Assembly (NCBI GenBank): GCA_036365145.1
Contig: JAEOAD010000005.1
Span: 5,499,001-5,563,000, forward strand
Length of the DNA stretch: 64,000 nt
Direction: 5' to 3'
Source: Orientallactaga sibirica
Taxonomy: Eukaryota; Chordata; Mammalia; Rodentia; Dipodidae
The position numbers and the translations under genes are program-made. Shown piece by piece: positions 11,240 through 23,850 of the stretch (its first letter is position 1; each line of letters starts with the position of its first letter). The notes under the pieces are model-generated. The model did no database searches. It saw nothing but the letters and a program-made list of their open reading frames with translations, and had not been told where the DNA came from.

Positions 11240-11395
11240 ATAGGGCATAGAGCAATCAAGGAGCAAGCCTGACATTGATCTCTGGCCTCTATACATGTGT
11301 GCCCACACATATACATATATACATATACACACACACACATGCAACAAGTCAGAGAGAGACAGAGAGGGAGAGAGAGAGAGACAGAGAGACAGAGA
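11240..11395 (+). mobile_element. B4/RSINE-like 3' end with CA and GA microsatellites
   Basis: The GACATTGATCTCTGGCCTC motif typical of B4 3' ends leads into TA/CA runs and a (GA)n stretch near 11353-11395. Confidence 0.6.
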
Positions 11396-13797
11396 TTCAG
11401 GTGGTGGGGACACGGGTGGGTGGATACCTTTGCCAGAGACTGGGTGCTAGAGAGTATTACCTAAGCTGAAAAGGGATGTGTTAACAGAGCCTGGCTGTGG
11501 ATTCAGGCTGCCTTGAACTTGACATCAAGCTATGGACTCTGAGTCACAAGATGCCCAGGGATGGAAGCTGTAGTCGTCTAAGAATTCAACAATGACCTGC
11601 CTCTGCCACTGGGCGGACCCACATGAGGTCCCCCATGTGTGCAGGGATAGTTCCCAGGATCCTGGGCCTGACACTGCCAACGCCCTGACCCCCACAGGCC
11701 CTTGATGGATGGTTGCTTTGTTCAGTAGCTCCCAGGAATTTCCCCAGTGCCAAGAGGCTGGGCCCCGGGCAGAGCTGGCAAGTCAGCTAAGTAGGAGATC
11801 AAGACCGGCGAGGCCACAACACATCCTGTGCCTTCCTGAGATACAGAGCTGGGGATGGCGTAGGGCCTGAGCAGAATCGAGGAGATGCCCAGGGGACGGA
11901 GAGGCAGGAGAGACCAGGAGAGAGGAGCAAAGCGCCAGGCAGCCAAGTGGCAGCTTCATAGGAATGGCACTGGACACATCCATGCTGCTGGCCAGTCAGA
12001 GCCCTAGCTCCCCTAACTTTGGAGATACCTAGTCCTAATGAATTTGGGGGGGGGGGACTTTGCAAGGGCCACACCTCATGGCCCAGCCACCTGGGTGGCT
12101 TTTGGCAGCAGCAGTTTCCTAGCCATCTGCAGTGGGTGGGTCCAGTGAGCCCTCTCCGTATTCACGTGCTATCAAGGCATTTGTGTGCTGCTGACTCTGA
12201 ACAACGGATGGCCCTGGCTGGGCTCTGCTGCCTACTGGGGGTCGGGAGTGGGGGTAATGTTTTCCTCTTAGTGGAAGAAGTCATGCTAACCAGTGATCCG
12301 TTCCAGCCTGCAAAGCAAACTGTTTGCTGAGCTGCCGCTTAGCTTATCTGACGGCAGGCTGGTGTTGTAAACAGAAAATCTCTAGGATCTGTTTACACTG
12401 TGAGGACCAGCGGGTGGAAGGACAGAAGGAGCACAGGTAGGCCCGGGCTCTTGTTTTCCCAGGCAGCAGCGAACTGGTGCAAATTCCAGGAAGGCTGGAC
12501 TGTCTGGACAGGACAGCATGGTTGAGAGTGTGCTGGGACCAGCAGCCCATCCTGGGGCACCAGAACCTATTTTCAACGGACACTAATTTTAGGCAGAGTG
12601 GAGACTCAAGCTGGAACGGTGTGCTGCGGTTTCTGGTGCGCCCAGTGCTGACAATGATGTCATGGGGTGGTGGCAGTGGGGACAGACACAGGACAGGGAC
12701 AGTGGAGGGTCACAGAGGACAGCTCTAACCATAAAGATGAACTACAGACAGCCGGGGTAGTGCAGGGAGAGTGTTCAAGGGGCTCTGAAGGATGATCCAG
12801 TTAAATGCATTTTCTCTCTCTTCTTCGAATCCTAATTACTTAACAGCTCTCCTACCATAAAATCTCCTTGTGGTTGCTGTTAGATCACAGTCTAAAGATA
12901 AATGTCCCCAGATTTATTAACTGCTCTAATTTGGAAATGTGCTGTGGTTAAGAGCCAGCCTCCATAGGCAGGTCCCTTTTAAAGTTACAGTTAATTATCT
13001 TTCCCACGGAGGTGACAAGCATGACAAACAAGTGAGCGAACCTGCCATGCTGCACGACAGGCTAAGCTTGCTTCTTAAACAAATAGGGCCTTCAGGAGTG
13101 TAAAGCAAAGCTTGGGAGGGAGCAGTGTCCTCGTCCCTGGAGTCCCCGAATGTGGCATTTTGCACTACGTTGGCCCAGGACTTTGCAGACACTACTGCAA
13201 TCGCTTAAGCACCAAGTGAGGCAACAGAACTAAACCCGTCTCAGTAGCCCCGTGGGCTTCAGAGGGTCTGCCCTGGCGTCTCCTCTGCTCGGTGTGGATG
13301 TTCTGAGGTAATGCAATGACAGGGAGGTGCGCCGGGCCAATGTGCTTCCTTCTGCGCTGAGTGAATTCCCTGGACCCACTGTGCACCCGCCCGCCCACCC
13401 ACGGAATCTCACTCATCATCCTCCGTGGCAAACAAGCTGGAGGCAGATCCTTCGTGTCTGTGCCCAGAAACCGTGTTCCATTTCCCCTGTGGCACGCTAA
13501 TGCGATGGGAACCTTGATGGTTGACTTGCAGCCATGACTACGGAACAGGAAAATGTAGTCAGCGGGGGGGGGGATTTTTACCTTGGACAAGAGCAGTAAA
13601 ATCCTATCCCCGAATACTGCTGTTCATTATTTCAGTGAAACAAAACAAATAAAACAACAAAAAGATACAGCGTTTATCTAGACCGAGAGCTCCTATAATG
13701 AAACTCTGTGGTAATTTAGACTCCTTTACAATGTCAAAGTCATGTGAAACTGACTAATAGAACACATTACATTGAGAAAGACAATGCCAGGTTCATT
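11396..13797. other. Repeat-poor 2.4-kb interval
   Basis: No B1, DIP, B4 or ID copy is visible here although the rest of the window carries one every few hundred bases. GC content and CpG count look raised. Paired forkhead-type words (TTGTAAACAG near 12366, CTGTTTACAC near 12388) and GATA words occur. Open frames of 60-132 codons overlap on both strands without recognisable domains. It may be a constrained non-coding element; no gene is called. Confidence 0.4.
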
Positions 13798-14020
13798 TAA
13801 AAAAATATTTTAATTAATTTATTTATTTGAGAGAAAGAGGTAGAGAGAGAGAGAAAGAGAGGGAATGGAATGGGTGTGCCAGGGCCTCTAGCCACTGCAA
13901 ATGAACTCCAGATGCATGCGCCCTCTTGTGCAGCTGGCTTACCTGGGTCCTGGGGAATCAAACCGAGGTTCTTTGGCTTTGCAGGCAAACGCCTTAACTG
14001 CTAAGTCATCTCTCCAGCCC
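13798..14020 (-). mobile_element. DIP-type SINE
   Basis: Complete minus-strand copy; the adenine-rich tail appears as TTTAATTAATTTATTTATTT. Confidence 0.87.
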
Positions 14021-14185
14021 AATGCCAGTTTCTTTAAGCAACCTGTACCCTTTCCATGTGAGGGTGATCAGAGAATCTTCAGCTTCCAGCCCTGAGATGA
14101 GTCTACGGGGCTGGGCAGCTGTTCCTTTTGCAATCACACACTTTATTATTAGTGTCCTGTTCCGTGGAGACTTTTAGAATTAAAA

Positions 14186-14412
14186 TTACTTTGGGAGCTG
14201 AGGAGATGGCTTAATGGGTGAAGTGCCTGTAGTGCGTGCATGAGGACCCGAGTTGGGATCCTCGGCTCTCCAACAAGAGGTGAGTGTGGTGGTGAGCACG
14301 GGGAACCCCAGCGCTGGAAAGATGGGGGGCAGGAGGATCCTTAGGGCTCACTGCCCTGCCAGTCTGCTCCATTTGGTGAGCTCCAGGTTCAGTGACAGAT
14401 TTTGTCTCAAAA
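14186..14412 (+). mobile_element. B4/RSINE-like SINE, 5' and middle part
   Basis: GAGGAGATGGCTTAATGGGT leads to CCCCAGCGCTGGAAAGATGG and GTGAGCTCCAGGTTCAGTGA, the B4 order of blocks. It is interrupted at 14420 by younger SINEs. Confidence 0.68.
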
Positions 14413-14421
14413 ATTATGTGA

Positions 14422-14618
14422 CGGGGCTGGAGAGATGGTTTGGCAGTTAAGGCACTTGCCTGCAAAGCCTAAAGACCCAGGTTCGATTCCCCAGTACCCA
14501 CATAAGAAAAATGCACAAGGTGGTGCATGTGTCTGGAGTTCATCTGCGGTGGTCAAAGGCCCTGGTGTGTCCATTCACTCTCTCTCTACTTCTGTCAAAT
14601 AAATAAATTTTAAAAAAA
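14422..14618 (+). mobile_element. DIP-type SINE inserted in B4
   Basis: Complete copy, starting right after GTGACGGGGC. Confidence 0.86.
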
Positions 14619-14621
14619 TGA

Positions 14622-14790
14622 AAAATATCTGGGTGTGGTGGCGCACGCCTTTAATCCCAGCACTTGGGAGGCAGTAGAAGGAGGATCACGGTGAAGTCGA
14701 GACTATTCTGAGACTACATAGTGAATTCCAGGTTAGCCTGGGGTAGAAAAAACAAAAATAAATAAATAAATAAAAAATAAAAGAAAATGA
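14622..14790 (+). mobile_element. B1-type SINE inserted in B4
   Basis: The copy ends in TAGAAAAAACAAAAATAAAT, having lost the usual GTGAGACCCTACC segment. Confidence 0.82.
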
Positions 14791-14794
14791 AAAA

Positions 14795-14890
14795 TAACAT
14801 GGGGAGCAACTGAAGACACCCAACACTGACCTCTGGCCTTAATGCATGTGTGTGTGTGTGTGTGCGCACTCACACGCACATCCACAATCA
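14795..14890 (+). mobile_element. B4/RSINE-like 3' end with (TG)n
   Basis: GAAGACACCCAACACTGACC continues the B4 interrupted at 14420 and ends in TG dinucleotides. Confidence 0.6.
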
Positions 14891-15170
14891 AATGTGCATA
14901 TTCATATATACATGCACACCACACAATCATACACATGCAAAAAGTTTGACATATTTTCCTTTGATATTGTTAGAGTAGATCTCTGCTGAAAAAAAAACAT
15001 GCTTTTTGATGTGATGCTTTTACAAAAACGTTCGTATCTGACTTTTCAGAGTATATATATATATACAGATACCTAGTTACATACAAGTAGGTTGCAATTT
15101 TGTAATCATAATTTTCAGTTCTTCCATACTCTTGCCATTTCAACACATATTTTAAAAACACTTAGGGTAC

Positions 15171-15185
15171 AAGATGCCTAATTTA
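15171..15185. repeat. Target-site duplication, left copy (WDR33 retrocopy)
   Basis: AAGATGCCTAATTTA here is repeated exactly at 16385-16399, right after the poly(A) tail. The identical 15-bp pair is the signature of L1-mediated insertion. Confidence 0.93.
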
Positions 15186-15201
15186 GGTACGAGCGTGCGT
15201 G

Positions 15202-15273
15202 ATGACGCGCCGGCGTACGCTCGGTGCCTCATCGGGGAAGATGGCGGCTGCTCCTTTGAAGGAGAGGAATTGA
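15202..15273 (+). other. Upstream open reading frame in the retrocopy 5' UTR
   Basis: An ATG at 15202 and a second, in-frame ATG at 15241 share a TGA at 15271-15273, giving 23 or 10 codons. It ends 115 nt before the WDR33 start and could lower translation if this copy is transcribed. Presumably inherited from the parent mRNA. Confidence 0.55.
15238..15248 (+). promoter_or_regulatory. YY1-type motif in the retrocopied 5' UTR
   Basis: AAGATGGCGGC matches the classical YY1 initiator-proximal motif, often found just downstream of housekeeping transcription starts. Its presence within retrocopied RNA means the copy brought some promoter-like sequence with it. Binding is inferred. Confidence 0.5.
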
Positions 15274-15376
15274 GGGGGGAGAAGGAAGGGGGCCCGACGG
15301 GAGAGGCATTCCCTTCCGTGAAGACGGACGCTTCACTCGCCCTCGGGAGCTCGGCTCGACCTCAGGCGTACCCTAG

Positions 15377-16366
<990 letters not shown>

Positions 16367-16370
16367 CTAT

Positions 16371-16386
16371 AAAAAAAAAAAAAAAA
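16371..16386 (+). other. Poly(A) tail of the retrocopy
   Basis: Sixteen uninterrupted A; the last two merge with the right target-site duplication. The tail is pure, which suits a young insertion. Confidence 0.9.
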
Positions 16387-16399
16387 GATGCCTAATTTA
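16385..16399. repeat. Target-site duplication, right copy (WDR33 retrocopy)
   Basis: Exact match to 15171-15185. The flanking sequence then resumes with ATAGCTATTAAG. Confidence 0.93.
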
Positions 16400-16421
16400 A
16401 TAGCTATTAAGAAAATAAAGC

Positions 16422-16556
16422 AGCTGGGCATGCTGGCGCACGCCTTTAATCCCAGCACTTGGGAGGCAGAGGTAGGAGGATCGTCGTGAGTTCGAGGCCA
16501 CCCTGAGACTACACAGTGAATTCCAGGTCAGCCTGGGCTAGAGTGAGACCCTACCT

Positions 16557-16588
<32 letters not shown>
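16422..16588 (+). mobile_element. B1-type SINE, young-looking
   Basis: Close to the window's B1 consensus (GATCGTCGTGAGTTCGAGGC, CpGs kept) with a long pure A tail. Confidence 0.9.
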
Positions 16589-16590
<2 letters not shown>

Positions 16591-17065
16591 ACCCTTTAAT
16601 GATTCTCTGAGAGTCGAGTGGAGTACTCCCTTTATAGTGGTCTCTGGTGAGGATTATTTCTTATCACTTGCACTATGACCCCTTGTCTGAGGAGGGGAGG
16701 GGAGGGGAGGCTGGGGCTTGGAGGGCAGGGATGACACTGTGGATCACGAGGTGCACAGTGCGCTCCTGTTGGGTCCTGTTGCTTTTGGAGGACATTGCAC
16801 TGGGAAAAGGGCCATGGCGGCTCTTCTGCTGGATATGAACGTGGTCAATTTTAACTGTCCTTTTGGGACTTCCTAAGTGGAAAAAGGAAATGCCAGAAAA
16901 GATAGAGAATCCCTAAACTGATTCCTGATAAAGTAACAAAAGAGGAAGAAACAAACAAAAAAAACAAAAAGAGGAAGAAGCAAGCATGTTGTGCCTCTGC
17001 ACTAGAGAATTAATTCTCTACCTCCGGAAGCCCATTCTATTTTATATTAAAATAAAAAAATAACA
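16589..17065. other. Unique sequence, no gene seen
   Basis: Contains a GGGGA repeat near 16694 and an A-rich stretch near 16950; otherwise featureless. Confidence 0.45.
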
Positions 17066-17335
17066 CTTCAAGCCTGAGGAGGTGGCTCAGAGGTTAAACG
17101 TGCTTGCTGGCAAGCCTGAGAACTGGAGTTTTGGATCCCGAGACCCAATGTAAAGCCAGATGCAGCAGCACAGACATCTACAATCACAGCGCACCTATGG
17201 CAAGATGGGAGGCAGAGTCAGGAGAGCCCGGGAAGCTGAGGGTCGGCTTGCCTGAGACTGCCTCAAACAAGGTGGAAGGTAAAGGCTACACCTCAAGGTT
17301 GTTCTCTGACCTCTGACCTTTGTTTTTATGCTTTA
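17066..17335 (+). mobile_element. B4/RSINE-like SINE
   Basis: AGGAGGTGGCTCAGAGGTTA head, diverged B1-like middle (GCAAGATGGGAGGCAGAGTC), and TTCTCTGACCTCTGACCTTT end. Old copy. Confidence 0.65.
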
Positions 17336-17544
17336 TTACATGCGATGAAGGTGTTTCTTGTGTCTCTTCCACCAAGAGTTCCTGCGTCACAGCGTTCTGT
17401 GTGCAACGCCATGACGGTTCTTATTATGCTGGGAGAGTTTAAGGTTTTAATAGTTCTTAAGCATCATTGTCGTAGGCACCAATCTTTAATGTGAACCAGG
17501 TATCAGAACAGTCAATCTATTATAATATAACCCATTTTTATATA

Positions 17545-17584
17545 TAACTCTTTATTTTTAAGATATTTATAGAGGGAGGGAGGA

Positions 17585-17635
<51 letters not shown>

Positions 17636-17790
17636 GAATGGGTACCCCAGAGCCTCTTGCCACTGCAAAGAAACTCCAGATGCATGTGCCACTTTGTGCA
17701 CCTGGCTTTACCTGGGTACTGGGGAATTGAACCCAAGCTGGCAGGCTTTGCAAGCAAGTGCCTGTAACCACTGGGCAATATCCCAGCTCT
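17545..17790 (-). mobile_element. DIP-type SINE with (AC)n-(GA)n
   Basis: Minus-strand copy of the TTTACCTGGGTACTGGGGAA subtype; its CT block is expanded to a CACA plus GAGA microsatellite (17586-17637). Confidence 0.83.
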
Positions 17791-18668
17791 GTATTTAAGT
17801 CTTTCTCAATTATAAATCTCTACTAGCAGGCACTGTGACCCTCTAAGAAAGTGTATATGCCACTTAGGGGAGGGCATTTAAGGGAGAAATGTTTAAAATG
17901 TGTTGATGAGATATACAAACAACACAGTGAAAAGCTCTGATTTTATTTTCAGTTTTCTATTCTTCAGTTTTTTCAGTTTTCTATTTATCCATAAATACAA
18001 ACTCTTCAAGGGTAGGAAAACTGCCTTTCTGTAGGGATGAAGTGCAGAGGGGTAAATGCTCAGTTTCTCTGAGCTTCCAGGGCTGCATCTAGGGACCATG
18101 TGAATAGGAGGCCTCTGAAGAAAACTCTGGACCCACAGGAAGTGGGGTGATGACTCAACAGGAAGGATCCTTCCTCTGAGTCAGCCCCATCTCAGAGTGA
18201 TCCCAGAGTGAGCGCTCAGCTCCCCAAGCCAAAACAAAATTAAGCTCTGAAACCAAGATTTTGTTCACAAGAGAGATGGCGCAGGAGGCTGGGTGGTGGC
18301 TGGGGGCTGAATCTCAGCCACAGACTGGGGGGGGGGGCTCCGCTCACTCTTGCTCTGCTGCCTCTTGACTTCCTGCGGGCTGAGCCAAGGGCCTCTGAGT
18401 CTCTCTAGGAGAAAGAGCAGGCAAACCGCGAGTCTCCATTTCACGGGCAAGGAGAAGCTCCATTATGAAAGTATTAACTTTAAAAACCATAAAGTACAAT
18501 TACAATAGTGATGCGCATGAGGTCACAGCTGCGCCAAGTTCAGAGAGAATTGTCACTGATTTTGAATTTAAAATACCCAAGGGACATGACTAATTATGCT
18601 AACTATGAACTTAGTGTCCAGCCATTTATCCCAGCAATTTCAGATTTCAGGAACTGCTGGCAGCCTAA

Positions 18669-18699
<31 letters not shown>

Positions 18700-20246
18700 C
18701 CATGTTTCATTTCTATTTTCCCCTTAGAAACTGCTATTTTGGGGCTTTTATTATTCCAGAATGATCATTTTATTTCTAAAACTATAAGTCTTCAAGGAAA
18801 AAAAAAACTTAAGATGAGATGAAACCTTGCCAGTCACTGTCAAGGCCACACTCACCGCTTCGTCATCTGGAACCTTGTATGGGATAACGCATTTGTAAAA
18901 CTCTACACCCAACACTCTCATTTCCATGGCGATAAAATGCTGTTTTACAGAGAATCATGATGTCACCGGGGTACTTCGAGGTGAAGAAAGTAGGTGGCAA
19001 ATAAATGGACAAATCAACAGTGAAAGATAAATCCTGTCTGTGGAGTCCCGGTCATGACCCTTTGAGTGAAGCCTTCATAACCTTTTAATGAGTTAACTCC
19101 CGCGCCCTGGGCAGCACATGCATTCTCAACACTTCACAGAGCCTGCTAGCCAAACAGCCACTTGGCTTTTCAAAAGTCCTAAAGCTTCCAATGAAACAAG
19201 CTCAGCCACTTCAGACCTAGCTACACACCAGAGAGCAAACAGAGCTGACCAAGAAAACGACGGGTCAGAGGCAGGGAAGGGGCAGAGAGAACCCCCGGGG
19301 TCTTCGCAGGCCCTAACAGCATTCTGACTCAGTTACACACTGTCCCCAAATACAAGTGAACAATTAACCTTGTATGAGAAAACAACTGAAGCATACTGAG
19401 GCTGGGATTTTCAGTTTACTAGCGTGTTAACATATTTCTACTTCAAATGAAACCGCTTTCCTCGGGGGTTTTAACTCAAGGAGGGACTTTGCCACTTTCT
19501 CTCAGATCCTATTTTGCTAAACAAATGCCTGAACATTTTTAATCCTTTTCCAAGCCAAACACCGAGTCAGCCATGGTAGGCAGGCCCCAGGGCTGGAACA
19601 TGGCCTTTACTTTCTACTGGAGTGCACGCTCAATATAACCAGCCTTAGTTTCTGCTCTGACTTTGAATCCAGGCCCAAGGGCCATAGGAGAAAAGAATGA
19701 CACCACCCTAACCCATTAGAAGGACCTTTTTGAGGTTGACTATAGAAAACAAAATATTTTCTTAGTTCAATTCATTCTAGCACAGTCCACTCTTCCCTTC
19801 TCCATTTCCTGCTGCAAGTCCTGTAAAGATACTTTAATCATTTGATCCTGAAGGTATTTCTTTTTTTCTGGTATTTGCCTATGCAAAAACCTAGAAAGGA
19901 CCCCACAAAGTTTGAAAAATTATCAAGAGAAAAAAATATTTTTTTTTGTCTAAGGGTTAATGCTTCCTTAAATTAAAATGATAATTCCAAAATGTGGTGG
20001 TTTCTTTTTGTGTTTTGTTTGTTTTTGCCAGAATATAAGTAAGTGATCAAAACTGGAGCAAATGTTTCTGATGGGAGCCATGCTCTACGCCTGTTCTCTC
20101 TGCTCAAGCCAACGTATGGCAGCCCTATCTCACCAATCTGCTCCTTGACTGTAAGTACAAAACCCAGCAATGCTTTCTGGGGTGGAAACAGACTGCACAC
20201 AGGCATTTCAGAACCTTCCAAAATACTTGTTTTAAACATGCAATAG
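17791..20246. other. Repeat-poor 2.45-kb interval
   Basis: The longest stretch of the window without a recognisable SINE. It holds a (CA)n at 18668-18695 and an 11-base G run near 18328. Frames up to 104 codons occur, but none shows a domain or splice context. The lack of insertions suggests constraint or simple chance; I call no gene. Confidence 0.4.
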
Positions 20247-20356
20247 TGTGGTGGTATGTGCCTTTAATCCCAGTAGTCTGGAGGCTGAAGTAGGAAGAGT
20301 GCTAAGAGTTCAAGGCCACTTCACTGCAGAATGACTTCCAGGTCTGTCTGGGCTAA

Positions 20357-20407
<51 letters not shown>

Positions 20408-20408
20408 G
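20247..20408 (+). mobile_element. B1-type SINE running into (ACAG)n
   Basis: B1 from GTGTGGTGGTATGTGCCTTT to GGTCTGTCTGGGCTAAAGAC, where the 3' end is replaced by a pure ACAG tetranucleotide run (20356-20406). Confidence 0.82.
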
Positions 20409-20435
20409 AGACTCTGACTGATAAAACCAAAACAC

Positions 20436-20590
20436 ACTAGGCATGGTGGTACCCTAGCACTTGGGAGGCTGAGGGAGGGGAATTGCTGTGAGTTCAAGGC
20501 TAGCCTGAGACAACATAGTCAGGTCAGCCTGGGTGAGAGAGAGGAATGGGACCCTGCCTCAAAACAAACTAACAAACAAAAAAAAAACAA
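20436..20590 (+). mobile_element. B1-type SINE, diverged
   Basis: Shortened head (GGCATGGTGGTACCCTAGCA) and a GGTGAGAGAGAGGAATGGGA variant near the 3' end. Confidence 0.75.
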
Positions 20591-20591
20591 A

Positions 20592-21050
20592 GGGCTGGAA
20601 AGATGGCTTAGAGGTTAAGGTATTTTCCTGTGAAGCCAGAGGACCCAGGTTTGATTCCCCAGGACCCACGTAAGCCAGATGCACAAGGTGGCACATGCAT
20701 CTGGAGTTCGTTTGCAGTTACTGAAGGCCCGGGCGCACCCTTTCTCTCTCTATCCCTCTTTCTATCTCTCTCTCTCAAATAAATCAAATAAGGTTAGGGC
20801 TAGGGTAAAATTGAAATTAAAAAATATTAAAAATCAATGAATTTTTAAAAAATGGGCTGGAGAAATAGCTTTAGTGGTTAAGGCGCTTGCTTGTGAAGTC
20901 TAAGGACCCAGGTTCAATTTCCCAGAACGCACTAAGCCAGATGCACATAGTGGTGCATACATCTGGAGTCTGTTTGCAGTGGCTAGTGGCCCTGGAATAC
21001 CCATTCTCTCTTTCATAAATAAATAAATAAAATATAATATATTTTTAAAA
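20592..21050 (+). mobile_element. Two DIP-type SINEs
   Basis: The first ends near 20790; the second begins at 20853 (ATGGGCTGGAGAAATAGCTT). An AT-rich spacer of about 60 bases lies between. Confidence 0.84.
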
Positions 21051-21251
21051 ATACCACACACATGCTGGGGCTCAGGCTCGGTCTCGGGCTTGTGAGTAAC
21101 AATGATCTTTCCTTGACCAGATTTTAAGGATGTTCCTTCTGCGCTCTTTTCACTTGTCCGTGGGCCCAGTCTCCAGCTTGCTTCGTCTCCAGTAGCAGGA
21201 ATCCTGCAGAATCCCCCATGAACCAGTACCAAAGAAACCTGCCTCTGTTGC

Positions 21252-21405
21252 TTTTTTTTTTTTTTTCTGAGGTAGGGTCTCACTCTGGCCCAGGCTGACC
21301 TGGAATTCACTCTGTAGTCTCAGGGTGGCCTTAAACTCACAGAGATCCTCCTACCTCTGCTTCCCGAGCGCTGGGATTCAAGGCATGCAACACCATGCCA
21401 GGCAG
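21252..21405 (-). mobile_element. B1-type SINE
   Basis: Complete minus-strand copy from a T run through TGAGGTAGGGTCTCACTCTG to CACCATGCCAGGC. Confidence 0.88.
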
Positions 21406-21954
21406 AAACCTTCCTCTGGATAGCAATCTGTCTCATCACCTTTGCTACGTGATCAAGCTCCTTATGCCCCTGCTGTGACCCAGTGGCCTGCCTTAGGCAA
21501 GAATCATGTTAGGTTGGTTTGGCCAGCAGGCTCCAGCTTGTTTTATCTCCTTTGGTTTTGCAGGCCTCTGACCCCTCACTCTGCTTCTTTGGAGTGGAGT
21601 CTGATCTCTCTTCCCCCCGGCATAACCTGGACACTTCTGTAACAGTCTTGAGTAAAGTAAATGTCAGAGTTCTTTTTATTTGTTAACATGGGACAATCGA
21701 ACAAGAAAGCACAGCTCTGTCCTCAAGTAACTGTCAGTCTATCTAGAAGGCAACTTGCAGTGAACCAAGGTAATTACAGGTAGCCTCGAACAAATGCTGC
21801 AGGAACAGAGCACGCTGCGGGGTCTGGTCTTACTCTCAGTGCAGTCGCCCGACAAGATTTAGAAAGGGTTGCACAGACCCGTATTAGCAAAGCCCATTTC
21901 TCAGCCCATGTGAAGACTTATGGATGATACGGAGGGACTTAGAAACAGATATAC
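21406..21954. other. Unique sequence, no gene seen
   Basis: About 550 bases with one 66-codon frame of no recognisable kind. Confidence 0.45.
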
Positions 21955-22180
21955 AGGGTGGAAGAGATGGCTTAGCGGTTAAGTCACCTGCCTGCAAAGC
22001 CTAAGAACGCCAGTTCGAATCTCCAGGTCCCACATTTAGGCAGATGTAAGCGTGCAATGTCACACACATGCGCACAAGGGGCACACAAGTCTGGAGTTCG
22101 TTCACAGTGGTTGAGAGGCTGCTTGGTGTACCCATTCTCTCTCTCTCTCTCTCTGTCTGTCTCAAATTAAAAAAACAACA
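21955..22180 (+). mobile_element. DIP-type SINE, long subfamily
   Basis: Shows the extra GATGTAAGCGTGCAATGTCA block and the GTTCACAGTGGTTGAGAGGC variant. Confidence 0.82.
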
Positions 22181-22187
22181 ACAGCAG

Positions 22188-22466
22188 CAGTGGTACAGGC
22201 TTTTAATCCCAACACTTGGGAGGCAGAGGTAGGAGGATTGCTGTGAGTTCGAGGCCACCCTGAGACTACATAGTGAATTCCAGGTCAGTCTGGGCTAGAG
22301 TGAGACCCTACCTCAAAAAACCAAAGAGAGAGAGAGAGAGAATGGGCATTCCAGGGCCTCCTGCCACTGCAAACAAACTCCAAATACATGTGCCAACTTG
22401 TGCATCTGGCTTACGTGGGTCCTGGGAAATTGAACCTTAACTGCTAAGCCATCTCTGCAGCTCCGG
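22188..22466. mobile_element. B1 (+) abutting a truncated DIP (-)
   Basis: B1 to about 22323 is followed directly by a minus-strand DIP with no poly-A/T tail and a deletion before AACTGCTAAGCCATCTCTGC. Confidence 0.8.
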
Positions 22467-22804
22467 GACTGTAAAGTTTTTACAGAGAACAAAATACTCA
22501 TTAACCCCCATCCACACAAACAGAAAAAAGCAATGCCAAGGGTATGCCCAGAGCCAGGAGCCACAACGCAAAGAGACATGTGAACCAAAAATGCCCAAGA
22601 GCACTCAGGCTTGGGAAAATGCAGGGGCCGAGGACAGTCGTCCCTCAGATCAGGACTAGGACCCCTGGAAACCAAAATCCATCGGCACTCCAGCCTCTCA
22701 CACAGAGTGAAATAGTATTTGCATATCCTTCCATGCGCTCTAATCATGTCCGGATCACCTTTAGTGATACAATACATTGCTGTCTAGGTAGTTGTTACAA
22801 ATTG
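22467..22804. other. Unique sequence, no gene seen
   Basis: About 340 bases; overlapping frames on both strands continue into SINEs and look accidental. Confidence 0.45.
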
Positions 22805-22885
22805 TGTAGGGTCCTGGGGGCTTGAACCTGGGTCCTTTGGCTTTGCACGCAAGTGCCTTAAGGACTAATCCATCTCTCCAGTCCA
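22805..22885 (-). mobile_element. DIP-type SINE, 5' fragment
   Basis: Only the tRNA-like head remains on the minus strand (TTGAACCTGGGTCCTTTGGC to CCATCTCTCCAGTCC). Confidence 0.8.
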
Positions 22886-23045
22886 AAAGCATATTTTGAC
22901 AATTTTCTTTCTTTTCCAAACGGAAGAACATTCTATTTGGATGTACTAATTGAAAGTTGGGAACAGATATGCTCCCATTTGAACATGCTGCCTCTGGCAA
23001 GAAGCCTTCAAGGGCTTAGTCTCCTCAGATACAAGAGAGGGGTTG

Positions 23046-23265
23046 TGGGGGCTTGGAAAGACGGCTTAGAGGTTAAATTGCTTGCCTGTGAAACCCAAGG
23101 ACCCTGGTTCGAGGCTCCATTCCCCAGGACCCACGTAAGCCAGGTGCACCAAGTTGCGCATGCATCTGGAGTTCGTTTGCAGTGGCTGGAGGCCCTGGCA
23201 CGCTCATTCTCTCTCTATCTGCTTTTCTCTGTCTTTCGCTCTCAAATAGATAAATAAATTATTTT
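23046..23265 (+). mobile_element. DIP-type SINE
   Basis: Complete copy with a small insertion in the B-box region (GGTTCGAGGCTCCATTCCCC). Confidence 0.86.
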
Positions 23266-23280
23266 TTTTTTAAAAAAAAG

Positions 23281-23850
23281 AGGGCGGTTGGCTTAGAAGA
23301 GCAAAGAAATGGGAGAGAAGTTATTTTATTGAACCAGTCCAGGTTAGGTTTCTTCTAAACCTTGAACATCTGCACTGTGACTTCTTGTTCTCACGCCCCA
23401 GTGTGACTCAGCGCCACCGTGACTGGAGGCAGGAGAAAGGGACAGAACCAAGAATGACAAGGAAGATTTGGTTGAGACATAAGATCCCAGAGACACCAAT
23501 TCCCAAGCTCTGTCCTCTCACAACAAGGTTTTTGTTTGAGCATCAATATTTTTCAAGGGGCCCAGGCTTCTCAGCGTCGTTCTGAATGTCTGTGTCAAGC
23601 GTGCCTGACTGACCGGCCATCCGGAGAGCCTGTAACAGGTTGGTCTGGTCCCAAAAAAAGCTTCTCCAAACCTCAGCCACCCAAGAGCAGGGCAGTCAAC
23701 ACCCAGCTTCTTGACAAGGGATGGATAACGAACTGTCACCCAGAGAATAGAAAAGCTTGCATTTGGGATGTGACAAAAGACGGGCCTGAGGACTTGCACC
23801 TCTATTTGAGTCCATGAATCTTTCAAACACACATTGTCTCAAGTTTCTGC
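23281..23850. other. Unique sequence, no gene seen
   Basis: About 570 bases. Frames of 93 and 104 codons run through it on opposite strands over the same bases, with no recognisable domain in either. No gene called. Confidence 0.45.

Noticed and set aside
20900..21310. 136-codon minus-strand frame
   Set aside because: It is made of a DIP and a B1 element joined by unique sequence.
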